64,000 nucleotides of DNA from Helopsaltes ochotensis (taxonomy: Eukaryota; Chordata; Aves; Passeriformes; Locustellidae): the NCBI GenBank assembly GCA_013400155.1, contig VXBM01000016.1, forward strand, positions 1,118,426 to 1,182,425. The letters are read 5' to 3'. This document shows positions 39,001 through 51,572 of this stretch, piece after piece. The translations under genes and the position numbers were made by a program. The notes under the pieces are model-generated. The model worked only from the letters and a program-made list of their open reading frames with translations. It was not told where the DNA came from and did no database searches. Within the stretch, counting starts at the first letter, position 1. Every line of letters starts with the position of its first letter.

Positions 39001-39584
39001 GTTGTTTTCTGCAGTGATGAAGAAAAATTTCCATAGAAACCTCATAACTTACTACCTTGAACTTGGAAAATGACCATTTGAGGGAACAAAAATGAATAGA
39101 CAAAAAACAATGGAGTCTTATAAGAAGCTCAACAAAGAGTTAGATGTGTGCCCATAAGTGTATGAAGATTGGCACCCACTCTAGGCTGAAAAGAAAGCAA
39201 CTTTTTAAACACTGTTTAAGCTGAGATCTAAACCATTGTGAGAAGGATGCAACACTCAACGTGTGTTTTACTTTCTTTATGTGAATGTTGATCGCACTTA
39301 ACACTCACGTAAAGAATATCTATGTACTTTGTACAAATGAGTTTCTCTGTACTTACAGGAGAGCTTATGCAGGTCTTCTGAGCTTGGTGTAAGGTCAGTG
39401 CCATACAGACCCACCAAGAACATGGTAGATGAAAGCTGGAGAAAGGAGGATCTCCATCTTTCCCAAAAAGGTGAAAAGGCATTGATAAAAGCTGATTTCT
39501 GCCATTTGACACAGCCCTGAGAGACCATAGGTCAAGCTTTCTTCATCTTCAGTGTAATTCAACAGGTACCCAAATGACTGTTGT

Positions 39585-39632
39585 TGGGTTTTTTTAATAA
39601 CAGTTCTCCAGAGCTGTTATTAAAAAAACCCA
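39585..39632. repeat. perfect 19-bp inverted repeat (long hairpin)
   Basis: The left arm TGGGTTTTTTTAATAACAG (39585-39603) and right arm CTGTTATTAAAAAAACCCA (39614-39632) are exact reverse complements. The loop TTCTCCAGAG can pair further (one U-G, then U-A, C-G, U-A), giving about 22-23 stem pairs and almost no loop. The outer flanks do not pair. It lies in the last BABAM2 intron on the transcribed strand. It could be a minimal inverted-repeat element, a replication-slippage product or an unusual hairpin RNA. Confidence 0.93.
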
Positions 39633-41964
39633 GAGATGAAAAGCATATCTAGTGTATATAAAAGTAATAATTTCAAAGTAGTTTGGAGATAACCTGAGAA
39701 TATCATGTGGCAAAGTTTCTGAAAAAAAAAATTCTGATATTTTTATATTAATTCTTGTGGTATAACACAGATCATAGTTATTGACAGTGTAAATTCATGT
39801 GATTGTGTTACTATGAATAGAGTAAGAGGAATGTATCTGTTTGCAAAGTTCATGTTTATATTCACTGTTTCTCTGTGCCTGTATTTACAGGATGCTGGAG
39901 CACGAGTGTTGTCTCTTGGTTTAAAATCTTTCTATAAGGAATAGCATTGCATGTGAAAGATGCTTTTACCATGCAGTCTACAGCGGAGTATTGTCCTTCA
40001 AAAAATTTTGTATTTCTCCTAAAGTTATTTCATCTCATCTGTTCTGACATAATAGTTTGTGTCATGGTCCTGTTTGGGCAGAAACATGTGCACTTTGACT
40101 CCAATGCCAGATGATGAATAGATGAAACTCACTCAGAAGGTGATTGGTGTGTCTTTTCCTCCTTACTGGTAATCTGCAGAGATTGTTGTAGTTAAAATGT
40201 TGTCATTTCCATTTCACAGGGAATTAAAGTAACACATGGTTTTGTCCCAAACTTTGGATGAAAAGAAAAAATTTTCCAGTGTTCATTAAGAAGTTTCACT
40301 TACCTTCTCCTACTTCCCCATCTTTCCTCCTCGGTCTGCTAAGTGTGATAGCTGATACAGTCCTATACTGGGCTTTTGGATCTCTTAGCAGGGCCTTTTT
40401 TTTGTTTTGGTTTGGGGGGTTAAGGGAGTGGTGTTCATTTAATTTTGTGTGAATGTGTGATGAACCAGAATTATCTCTGGTTTTGTTTCATCTGAGATAT
40501 CTAAGGTGTATGGGAGAGGGACAGAAATGGAGGAACATAACCTGAGTATGCATGTGGTACTGCATTTGTTTCAGTCTGGAGAAGACCAAAATGATAAGGG
40601 CAACTTTAAGCAACTACTTTAAGGTATAAAAAGAAAAAAAGTACACATTTAAATTGATGAAGTACTAAAGGGATTTTTGTAGTGTATGGAACATCACCAA
40701 GAGGTTCATATGAACTACCAGTGAAATAACATCCTCTTTGAAACAGTACATCTGATCAGAATGTAGAAAGGTGTTAGACTGAGTTTTGCAGCAAAGGATA
40801 CAAGCTCTCCTGCAGGAATCAGTGAAAAGAAAGGATGCAAGTGTACTAAAGTTGGTGTGGGAGGGTGTTTGTGGTATCATAAGCATTCATTCTGGAATTT
40901 ACCTAACAGAAAAGGCATATATAATTACTGCATATAATGCAGTAAGTGTGAGTTTAATACAAAGCACAGAAATGCTATAAAGGAAAAGAAATAAAATGTA
41001 GGAAAATAGTTCTGATTGTATCCCATTTAATAATTAAAAATTTCTACAGTTTTGGAATAGGGAAGTTTTAAGTAACATTTATCAAGTCAACTGAGAGCAC
41101 GTGCATAGAAGAGAGTCTGCAGAGAAGCTATCATAGGGGAAGGGAGAAGCTGTTTAAAATAAGCAAACAGAGAAGCATAATTAAATGTACGGACAGATAA
41201 AGCAAGGACAAGTGAAAGGACTAGATCCTGACATTGACAACATGCAGGTGGTGCTCCTTGAGCTAGCAAAATATGTAGAATTAAACAGGACTTACAAAAG
41301 CTACAATTTCAAAGGTATGGTAGAAAAAAACAGATGCAGAAATGGCACTCAGCAGTTGAGATCAAGGGACAGGCAGACCTTCTCAGCTGGTTTATGTACG
41401 TGTGTGTTCCAGCACGAACCATCACTTTTGCAGGCATGATTATGAGGGTTGTTTTCTGAACTTTGCTTCAATAAACCAAAGTGTATTCTGTAAATACACA
41501 GCTCAATCTGTATATGCTATAAAATGTGTGTGCTGGTTGTTCTCTTTCTGGTTTCCATTTCTGGGATCAGCTCCTCAGTCCAGAAATGCTTTTATTTTCC
41601 ATTGCCCTTAACCTTTGGACAGCATCTCATGTGTGTTTACAGCTTGTGCACAAAAGCTGACTGCAGCTATCTGTTAATTAATTTGCCAGGCTCAAACTCA
41701 CAAAGAGAGAGGAGCATTCTCTTTGTGGTCTTGCAACGTTTTTAGGTGTGAGGAAGTATGATTGTTGTTCAGTGATAGCCAAAGCTTCTACTGCGGTTAT
41801 GAAACAGGTCATGATTGTGAAGCTGATCAGTGTGTGTTTCTTCAGGAGGTAAACCAGCAGAGAGATCAGGAATCTAATAAATGACACTGCAGCTATTCTC
41901 ACTTTAGATTTCTTCCCGGTGAGGAGAACAGGAGAGAAATTCATCGAGACCAGTAATAGAAATA

Positions 41965-42001
41965 GAAAAGAAGAAAAAAAAAAAAAGAGAGAGAGAGAAA
42001 G
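41965..42001 (+). repeat. purine tract with A13 and (GA)n
   Basis: About 37 consecutive purines include a long A run, then GA repeats. They are followed by GTGAAA-type short repeats to about 42020. The complementary strand is polypyrimidine. It lies about 630 bases before the last BABAM2 exon. Confidence 0.85.
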
Positions 42002-42508
42002 TGAAAGTGAAGTGAAAGTTTGGTGCAAAATGCAGTAGGCAGAAACCAAAGGCAGAATGATGAAGCAACTGCTAATATAACTGGCAAGTAAAGAAAGTAA
42101 AGAGCATCCCTGGGACATGTAAAATACATTTATTACATAGTTGAGTATCTCAGAAAAAAAACCTCAAAGGTATAGTTCTAACTCAATTTTGGATACGTAG
42201 GATTAGCTCATTTTATGGATTTATGAGTCACTTGATTCTTTGTAAAGAAGATAGACTAAGATCCAAAATATACAGAGCACACGTTAAAAAAGAACATTGT
42301 CCTATAAATTTTGAAGTTTAATAAAAGGAATTACAGTGCATACCATGTTGTTAGTATTTATTTGCTGCGTTTTATGTAAACTGCTGACATCAGCAGTGAC
42401 CATATTGTGTCAAGGTCTCTGAGACAGATAAAGAGCTTATTCCTACCTGTATTCTGACTTCTCTTCACTATTTTCCTGCTCCATTGCCTTGTCTGTCTTT
42501 GAGCCTTT

Positions 42509-42535
42509 TGTACCATATGTACCATATGTACCATA
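42509..42535 (+). repeat. three perfect TGTACCATA tandem copies
   Basis: The 9-bp unit occurs exactly three times without interruption and ends 92 bases before the final BABAM2 exon, in the region where branch points and splicing regulators act. Confidence 0.92.
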
Positions 42536-42627
42536 GCCTTTTCCACACAGGGCAAGCATCAAGTGCTTCAATTCATGCTTTTGGGATTACTCCTTCCTAA
42601 TCATATATTTTCTGTTCTTTTCACCAG

Positions 42628-42691
42628 GACATATTTCAAGACATTTGTCCCTCAGTTCCAGGAGGCAGCATTTGCTAATGGGAAGCTTTAG
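42628..42691 (+). CDS. BABAM2: BABAM2 last coding exon and stop
   Basis: The acceptor is caccag. The first G completes the Lys codon (AA|G), followed by TYFKTFVPQFQEAAFANGKL and a TAG stop at 42689-42691. This is the conserved C-terminus of BABAM2. The human protein reads K-A-Y-F at the junction where this one reads K-T-Y-F. With the four upstream exons the window encodes 156 residues plus a split His, which equals the length of the human C-terminal part from residue 228 to 383. No frameshift or premature stop interrupts it. The coding part ends here; the exon continues as 3' UTR. Confidence 0.97.
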
Positions 42692-43300
42692 ACAGCTTTG
42701 TGCATGGAAACTATACTGGACAGATCCTTCAGTCTGCACGTGTCAGTCCAGAAGAATGCCTGGAAATGGGTTGGACTGTCTTGATAGGTGCTTTCTTGCC
42801 TCTGAACTGGTTTTGGTAGCTTCAGTTTTTGAAACAAAGACCTCGCTAGCATGCTTAGAACTGAATATTTGATATTAGTCCCGTCCCTTTGCCTCTGCCA
42901 CCACCATTCCTTTATATATCTATTGGATTCAATTTTAAAGGGCGTGTATTGATATGATAACACTTTCTTGTGCCAACAATGTCCTGTATGTTATGCCTTG
43001 TTTCCTTGTCTTCACATGATCTAAATTGGATTGTTTTTCCCCATGGAAATATGATGTAATGTGTATATTTAGTTAACATTTTCAGCTTATCCTAAGAAAA
43101 CATAGAACTGCCGTATGTACCGGGAATGCCTAATGGACTGTACAGTGCCATATTCTGCCTTGGAGGTTTGTGTTTCACTGTGGTTGTTACTCTCACAGGT
43201 ATGGATATGAGTTGCACACTTCAATTCTCAGTGCCTTTCCAGTTGAAGGTAATATGGCAAGGTTTGAGGTTTGGTGGTTTTTCTAATACTTCTGTCGAAG

Positions 43301-43346
43301 GCTCATTTTATGTGAAATGTTATGCTCGTTTTATGTGAAATGTTAG
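43301..43346 (+). repeat. 23-bp tandem duplication in the 3' UTR
   Basis: The unit GCTCATTTTATGTGAAATG plus TTAT (43301-43323) is followed at once by a copy differing at two positions (43324-43346). This is a recent local duplication. Confidence 0.9.
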
Positions 43347-43472
43347 GCTTTTATGCTTTGTTTCTATTTCCAGTTGTACAATGTTGGTGTTTTCCTAATG
43401 AGCGCCCCTTGCCATTACAAAAAAGTTCTACTTCTTTAGTACCAACATGCAAGTAACTAGTTATATAAACAA

Positions 43473-43478
43473 AATAAA
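43473..43478 (+). promoter_or_regulatory. BABAM2: candidate poly(A) signal AATAAA
   Basis: This is the first canonical AATAAA after the BABAM2 stop, about 780 bases downstream, followed within 30 bases by a T-rich stretch. A second AATAAA lies at 43819-43824. No transcript data are available to choose between them. Confidence 0.45.
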
Positions 43479-43500
43479 GCTCTTTCATAGACCTGTAATT

Positions 43501-46500
43501 TTTCCAAATAAGATCAATACTGCTAAGAGGCAAACTTTCAGCAAGGGAATGAATGATGTCTTGGAAAATAGCTGATGAAATAATGTAGGACAATAGGTAT
43601 TTAGCTTAATGCTTAAGTTCAGCTTTTCTTCTCAGAAAATATTTTTAAGTGTATATAACTGGAAACATTACCTCCTCTAATTCTGAAATGCCAAATGCAA
43701 AATCCCACCTATTCATCCTTTCTTTCCTGCTCGTGTCAGGCGCACCAGTTGGGACTAACAGTCACAATGTCACTTCCCCAACTAATTTGTGAATAGACCA
43801 AGGTACTTTCCAGCAGGGAATAAAATTAACAGAGTATGTTGTTTATAAATGGTATCTGGAAAATGTGCCCTACTTCTGCTAAATACAAGGAACTAAATGA
43901 ATAGTATACAGATGATACAGTGGAACTGGAAAACATTTAATTTTAAATTAGTCACTACAGCATCACATGCAAGGAAGTCTCGTCAAACTACTTGATTGGC
44001 AGTATTCTCCTACCCTTTCTACAACTTGTTATTTCGCATGAAAAATAGTGCTTTTCAGGGGTTATATTCACCTAGGAAATACAGATGGGTTTTGAGTAGT
44101 GAAGCTTAATATTTAAGAATTATGCAAATAATTTGCCTCTAGAAACTACAAGTATTTTTACAGGCCAAATTTATGTAAGTAAGTTTGTGGGCAAAATTTA
44201 TGTTTAATAATGAAGTTTATGGCTGAAAATTAAGCTGCAAACAAAATCAGAAGCTTTACTGTAATTCTGCAGAGAAGGCATATTCTGTCCTGTGAGCCAC
44301 CCCTTCGTGATTCTCATTGCATTATCTGAGGACTGTCAACAGTTTCAAAGGTCTGAGTCTGCATTCCCTCTGTGGAGACATTGCATGAGCCATGTCATCT
44401 GCTTGGAGCAGACGTGGAAGGTAATGTTTTTATGTGAACAGCAAAGTCATAACTGAGCAACCTCAAGTGACTAAGAACAAAATATTGTTTAGTATACTGG
44501 GATGATCTCATGTCTACGTTTCTTCAGGTAAAAGCCAAAGCCACAGACACATATTCAAGAGTAAGGCAACCTTGTGAATGTGGTGGGAGAAAGAGAGTGG
44601 TTAATGAAAAAGATTTGTTCTCATAGTGTTCAAAATCTGATAGAAACAATCTCTAGCCATCTTCAAAAGGTATAAACCAAACCCTTAAGTTGCATCAGTA
44701 CATTCCTGGAATCTTACATTTTATAACTTGGATTCAGTGTTGTACTGATTGCTCCATGACCACAGTGTGTGCTTTATATGCCTGATTGCCCAAGTGGCAC
44801 CAGTTTTTTATTTTTTAAAATCTTTTCACAAGTTGTCCTAATTCAAAGGCTAGCAATTGCAAAATAGTTCAAAAAGAGGTTCACTCTTCAGAATTTAGAT
44901 TTATTCTCAACCAAAAATGCATCATTCACCTCAGTCCTAGTCATTTTGGACAATCAACTGCTTTATTATTAAAGAGTTTTAGAAGCCATGTAAGAAAACA
45001 TTGTGAGGGTACAAAAAGCCTAAACCAGCAATTCATTGTGTTGAATTCAGTAGTTTCACCATCTTTTCACTAACATACATAGAAACTAATCAATAGTTTC
45101 AGTCTAATTTTAATGTCATGCTACAATTGGTAGTATTTTGAAAAAAAAAAGGTGGAAAATATGAAAAACTGTACTGTGTTTAAGATAAGTTTATCAATTT
45201 TCAGATTAGAAGAAAAGGCGTTTTTGTTACATTTAATGAACTTTTTTTTTTATTTCAAAGTCACCCTTTACTCTTTGACCTACATGGTACTTTATGGATC
45301 CCTTTCTAATAGTTCTCAGAAGCATTGGGACTGTTAGCTCTCCAGATGGGGTATTGAGAGGAGAGACACTGAAATGAACGAAAGCTTCTCTCCAGGAGAA
45401 TTACCCTATAAATACATTTGTTTGAATAATTTTGTATCAAACCAAGTATCCACTGAAGGCATTGAAGTTAGCCACAAAAGTTGGGATCTAATGAGTTGGA
45501 GTTATTTCTGGTTATCTCCTGTTTTATTATAATTTCCATTGTGGCCAGTTTAACAGCACAGAGACTCTCAGCACTTCCTTCCCTATTATGTGATATATGC
45601 AATTGAAGGGAGCAGTCAGACCTAGGCTATTTTTGCTTGGCTTATGAGAACCACAAAATGTAGGAGAAAAAGAGCAATGTTGCAAACGTATCAAAAAGCC
45701 TAAACTCTACATTGTCCTAGTTTCGACTGAAAGAGTGCAGTAAGTCTTGAGTTACTAAGCCCTCCTAATGCATGGTTTTCCAAAGTTCCTTAAATCACAA
45801 ACTTAAGAGTCAAACCTTCATTCATCTGCATACATAATCCATTGTCCTAGAAGTAATACCAAAACTTATGTATTCAAAGTCTGACTTTTTGTGAACTTGC
45901 TGGGAAGACTGGACAAACAGCTGGAAGAATAAATAAAAGGTAACCCTACCATACGTCTGGCCTTCACTGATCTTTCCATTGTGCTGGCCATTGCTTTGTT
46001 CATTGGCACTTTGCATTTGCTGAATCATGTTTTGGTATTGTCACTGTCCTTGAACATCCTCCCATTCATACAGAGAGTAGACTTGAGTCAGTTTTTGAGA
46101 AGAGATCATTGCTGGAGTTAGCATGGATCTCCTGTGCATTGTTAAGCCCTCCCTAGGGATGTTTCTCTGTGTTCCCTTTCTCTCATCCTGTCTGAAACCT
46201 ACAGCAATAAGCATCTTTGGTGAGTCAGTTGGTGGATGAGATTTAGCCATGAAGTGCAGTACTTTAAGTCTGACCTTAGGTGGTTTTACACACAGACTTC
46301 TTACCTGGTAAAGACAGGATTAAATCTTGAGTATTCTCCATTGAGCAGTGCCCCCTAATACAAGGCTGGGGTTTTCGCAGAGCTCAGAAACCTGTTTAAG
46401 TGATGAGCAGGGACTGCAGCTTAGACATCCTTCTGTGTCAGTACCCCTAAGCAGAGAAGCAGCAGGCAACAGAAACCTGTAGCAGCACGTGAGGGTCACC

Positions 46501-48300
46501 AGTGCAGCTCTGAAATACATTTCCAGGACGGGGTCTGTACAGCAGTGACATGGAGATGAAGGGGCAAGTCCTTTGTCAGTGCAGAAGGGGAGTTTCTCAC
46601 CTTTCCAGCTTTGTGAGAAAGATGTGCTGCAAGGAAGTCGCAAGCTTTGGACACAACTTATGACCACAATTGTTAATTATGGGGTGCTGTTCCTTGCCCT
46701 GCGAAGCAAATGAAGTCTGTGACCAAACTGAACTACCAGTGAACACTCTTCCCTTAAATTACTTATGTGTCTGTAATTGATGCATTGTAACGCTCATTAA
46801 ATCTAAAAGTTACTCTTACTTCTTAAATGTTACTGAAAATTCCTTAAGTCATCTCCTTTTCAGTTTTTATTTTCAAGTCTCTGTCCTCTTCTGGGACAAT
46901 TTTGCGTCATCCTTACTAGTTACTGTTATTTTTATCAAACTTGAGTTCTTTCTTTTAACAAGGCATCAAGGTGTATGCCAACATCTTGTGGGCCTACATT
47001 AAATATTGAATTATTTGCTGTAAAAATAAGTAGAAGCTGTTTTTTATTTACTAAGCCAAGAGTTGTGTTCTCCACAACAGAAGAATTCTGAGGAAAGGCT
47101 ATTACCAGAGCAGTGAGGATAATCATGCTGATGGCACTGGGTACGTTTTTTTTACCAACTCTTCATTTAATTTCCGTATTAACAAATTAGCAGGGGCAAG
47201 GTAAATTGTTTTTTCCTGAAAGAAGCCTGCACCTAAATAAAGCATTGATCAGACACTATCTTTTCTTGTTTATACTTCGCATCAATTGGGTTTGCCCCTA
47301 TGGGGAAAGCCAGTAAAAGTCTGAAAAATGTCTATAAACAATGCAGGGTTTTTTTAGTATTTTAATGTATTGATTTCTATAGATTCTGTAGTAGAGAATA
47401 ATTTCAAACTTTGTTCTGGGAGAAGGTAAACAACACAAATGTCAGAAACGTGCAAGAAATTTTAGCTATGTAGGAAATAAAAATCTAGCAAAGTATTATT
47501 CTGCAAGAACTCGAGGGTTCTGCCGTATATTTCTAAGCTTGTGCCTTGAAAGGCCATGGCATGTAGGTGATTTTTGTCCTGCTTTACTTACTCTATTCCC
47601 TGTCTGATGTTATAAAGCTCAGTTCTTGGTTCCAAGGCACTGCATAAACACAGTTTTGTTGAAGTGGTAGTTAACCAAGCAAAAAAGCAAGGGGGGAAAC
47701 TAGGAAACCAGTATTGGCTGCTGAAAATGGGTCTTAAATCATCAAGAAATCAGAAAGGAAGCAAGGTTTGACAGCTGCCCTGGCACTTGCTGAGTCTACA
47801 ATATATGGGCCTTTAAACATGCACCCAGTACAAAATACAGGAGGTTTTTCTTGCAGTGCTAAAGAATAAATGCAGTTCTAAACAACAGGAAGTAAAACAA
47901 GCATTTCATTGCAAAATACACACTACAAGTCTAACATTATTTGTGTCTATAGCTCCCTGTGTTTCTCCTGTCACCAGAAAGGGTGAAGAATTAATGCCTC
48001 GTGCTGCAGCTGCCCACAGTGAAAATTGATCCATGGTACTCCGTGTTTTCATCCAACTTTAGTTAAACCCTAATGATGCTTTTTCTGTCCCTGAGGATGG
48101 CAAGGCAGTACTAGGGAACAGCAAATCTTACACTGTCAGGGGTTTCTGTTCCACTGCTGCTCCATTTCAAACCCTTGACTTGGGTGGGGCGAGCATTTTG
48201 TGAGCCTTCAAGCCTGCCAGCAATCAGGGTACATTTTATTTCCTCGTTGTTTATTTGAAATGGTTCATGCTGATCCTAATTTGACATCCTGTTTCCCTTA
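43501..48300. other. AT-rich intergenic region, no gene seen
   Basis: This is the region downstream of BABAM2. Open frames here are short or lie in locally balanced sequence (46320-46670) with no family resemblance. No clear CR1, LTR or RNA gene was recognised. One AP-1 consensus, TGAGTCA, lies at 46221-46227. Confidence 0.6.
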
Positions 48301-49170
48301 TTCCACTGTCCCTTTCAGCAAAATTTTTTCAGTACTTGTTTAAATACCAGAGCCGTCGAGGTTATTTGTGTCTTTCGAAGGGGATGTAGCTCTGGTGCAA
48401 GAGTAGCAGCTCGAGTTGGAGCTGTGCCTTTCTTCCCTGAACTGCAGCGTCAGCAGCAGCCCAAGTGTCGCACACCCCTCCCAGCAAACCTCACTTGAAC
48501 TGCGTGTAACAGGCTGGCAAAACCTAGGGTGACAAAAACCCAGAGCCGTTTTTCACTTTTCCTCGGAGGACCAGCAAAAGGGCCTCTGCTGGCTTAGGCA
48601 CGGTGTGTAGCCTGTGAGATCCCGGCTGCCAGAGGTAACGGGCTTTCCTTGCTCATCAGCTGGGACTAGGTTCATTTTTGTGCCCAACACAGGAGCTGTG
48701 CCGGGGGAAATATGCCACCCTGCTGATGCTGCTGAAGCCAGGTGTTTCCTCTTAATGCCTAGATAGGAGAAGGCAGCTGCAAAATCCTGCTGCAACTCAA
48801 GTACAGCCCTGCCAGCTAAGAGTGATTTCTTGTGTCTTTTGGCCAACTGAGCCTGCTCTCTGATGAAATAGACGCTGTTGGCATGCTGCGTTTCCTAGAC
48901 TTTCTGCACTCATCTCCCTGTCCCTTGTATGCAGTGGTTGCTGTGTCTCAACACACCCATTTTCTTCTTGACTGTAGGGGAGCTCTCAGGCAGCTCACAG
49001 GTGAACCAGGAAAGAGGATGGCATCTCCTGGTTTCAGCAAGAGAGAGGTGAGTTTGGGTGAATGAGTTTAGACTGTGAGAATTTGTCTTGCCTTCCTCAG
49101 AGCACCCACAGCCCTGGCAGCCAAGAAGAAATGACAGCTTCTGTCTAATGGGGTCAGATAGTAAATGGAG

Positions 49171-49290
49171 CCGTTTCCGCACGTGGTGGCTGGTATATAA
49201 TTATACACTGGGCCATGGCGTGTCTGGTCCTAATAGCACCCGGGACTCTTGGGAGTGACTCAGCTGCTGCTTGGGGCTAATTATGGGCAG
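49171..49290. promoter_or_regulatory. candidate enhancer motif cluster
   Basis: Within 120 bases there are an E-box CACGTG (49180-49185), a palindromic TATAATTATA (49196-49205), a GGCCATGGCG YY1-like site (49211-49220), TGACTCAGC (49256-49264, AP-1/MAF half-site) and a homeodomain-type TAATTA (49278-49283). The density is suggestive, but each motif is individually common and no conservation was tested. Confidence 0.3.
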
Positions 49291-50149
49291 ATTGCACGAA
49301 AAACCCCCGCAACTTGATCCTGCCTTCCTCCCCTCCAGTGGATGGGTGTTCAGTAACAACCTGGATTGCTCACACAAAAAGGGTAAATGCCTGCTTGTGT
49401 AAAAAAAGGCTTTTCAAAGCGAAGCTGCCTAAGAACACTCAGAGGTGCATGATTTGAGGAGGAGGCAGTGTCTGTCAGGACATTGCTCAGGCAAATCCAA
49501 TTCCCTGTCTCTGGCATTACCCATTGCTGGAGTACTTTATAAGAGAGATTCAAAAATAACCTAATCGCTTGGTTTGTCATGCTTGTGGATGGCAGGACTA
49601 TTTCTTCTGCATTTGTCATGGGCATTTTGTTGAATTGGGCATTTTTTTTATTGTGGTGCTTTAGAAATGGATCATGGGTCATGGCTGTTTTCAGAAATAA
49701 ACCATATATTCAGTGCTGTGATACACTGTGGCAGAAGGGTCCCCACATTAGCTATACTGTGTGAAGTGTTCGTTATGTTCTCTGCTCCTGAGATACTTTG
49801 GAGCAGGCTCAAGAATCAGGGAAGTTAATTCAGGGCAAACGCTTAGAAGATGATGGAGGTTATCAGCATCATTTTGTATAGACCCCCATGTTTGTTAAGA
49901 CCTTGTACTGATTTTAAAGCATATACCTTAAAGAAACACCAAAAGCATCTCCCTGTGTCTAGTGTTACATACACAGAATTAGGGAAGTTGCAAGAAGCTG
50001 TTGAATTTGCAGGCAGTTTCGTGACTGCTTCCTGCCAGGTCTGTTGGATTGTGTTTATGGGGAAGAGTTACCAAAAATTCTGCCTCGAGAAGTGACGCCA
50101 TCAAAGGCACAAATCTCCAGCAGAGAGCATTTCCACAAGAACAGGCAGT

Positions 50150-50320
50150 GCCACAGTGGAAGTGATGCCCCCAGGAGGCTGGGGCATCTCCCTGGAGGTT
50201 GATGAGCCAGGAGTAGGCAAAGCCTTGGTGGTCCTATCCAGCAACTGGACATAGTCCTGCTTCAAGCAAAATGTAGGACTATATGACCTGAAGACAAACC
50301 TTTCAGGCAACTTGGACGTG
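50150..50320 (+). mobile_element. probable old CR1 3' fragment
   Basis: GTAGGACTATATGACCTGAAG followed by a diverged ACCTTTCAGGCAAC resembles the CR1 phrase 'ggactagatgacctccagaggtcccttccaac'. Upstream GGTTGATGAGCCAGGAGTAG fits the preceding part loosely. It is highly diverged and no 3' tail is seen. Confidence 0.4.
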
Positions 50321-51569
50321 GTTTTATTAATTTTTTAATGCCTGTGATACAGATCTAAGCACAAACTATCTCCTTAAAAGATGGTTCAGAGGCAATAGCA
50401 CTTGGAAACAAAATGAAGAGTGTAAGTGGTGAGATTTCATAAGTTTATTGTTTCTAACCGCTTTTAGATCTTACAAGGGCAAAACCATAGAATTTAAATA
50501 AATTCAGTACTTTTTCAGTCATTCGCTTGTGTTAGGCATGGCTGCAAAAATGTGGCTGATATTTGTACAACACAATGCTCTTAAGTAACTGCTTAAGCTA
50601 ATTCTGAGCAGAGCCGCTCGAGTACTTGTTGATGCACTATATATGTATTTCATCATCCCTTCATTTTTATGAAAGGTACCTTGATGTTGCTTTGAAGAAA
50701 AACAGTGTTTGGATTTGAAAGTAGGCTGGGCTTCTGAAGCTAGGGCTCCGTGTATACAAACAAGATGCTTCTTCAGGGAGGAGCTAGGGCTAGAAACTGG
50801 TCCAACCTGCGTTTAATTCTGGTTGTTTAGGCCACTTAAAGAGCAGTTCACAAACAGGAAAGAGTTAAAACCGAGTGAAATTAGCTGCTTTGTGGGCAAG
50901 GGTATCCCGGCCGGACTGGCAATTGTGGCAAGAAGCCCTGTGCATGCCAACCTGAGGGGCCTGTTTGCAGGGTAGTTAGCTTTTACATGCTGACATCTTG
51001 CTATAGAAAAATAAGAATTGTTTTGAGGTTTGTCTTTGCACCTTGTCCTGCCACTCAAGATTAAATCTCTCAGACAAAACAAGCTGTTTGGGAGGCGGAC
51101 CAAGAATGCCTTTACAGTGAAGAAAAATAAAAACACTCAGCCAACTGTGATTAACTATTGAATGCAAAACACTCCCTGGGTTTTGTTTATTTGTAGACTG
51201 TAGAAAAAGCTCACAAACGATGCCATGCTTTCAGTGTGAAAACACTTCAGCCTCTGCATCCCTCTGTTGCTGGGGGAAGGAAAGGATTTTGTCCAAGCTG
51301 GTTTGGGAGTGGGCCCTTTTTTTTTTTTTTTCTAAAAGTGTTGTTTGTTTGTTTTTGCAAAGGCGATGTACACATTTTCCTGCCATTGTGCATATTCCTG
51401 CCTCCAGCTCTTTGAACCTGAGCTGGACTTTGGCTCCCTCCCCTATCACTCCACTGGGCAGGACAGGCTGAGAGCACCCAGCTCAGGCACAGTGGTGCCA
51501 GATGCAGTGGCATGCACAGAATCCCTGTGTCTTCCAAATGCTGTCCGGATGACCACAGGGAGAAGCTGT

Positions 51570-51572
<3 letters not shown>

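Larger units (their letters stand above)
24435..42627 (+). other. BABAM2: BABAM2 last intron, 18.2 kb
   Basis: This is the largest intron in the window, gtaagt to caccag. It carries an L3-like relic (24655-24735), a T15 run followed by gcag (25036-25054, no exon beyond it), a coding-like broken minus-strand tract (about 26690-27870), a CR1 3' end (28650-29130), an old CR1/L3-clade LINE (about 31980-33050), a long hairpin (39585-39632), a purine tract (41965-42001) and a 9-bp triplet (42509-42535). I found no further exon or RNA gene between these. Confidence 0.8.
42692..43500 (+). other. BABAM2: BABAM2 3' UTR (end inferred)
   Basis: This is non-coding sequence after the BABAM2 stop, up to the first good poly(A) signal. 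The first ~180 bases are richer in G+C and resemble transcribed UTR; the rest is AT-rich and contains a 23-bp tandem duplication (43301-43346). The 3' end is inferred from the signal and could be earlier or later. Confidence 0.5.
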
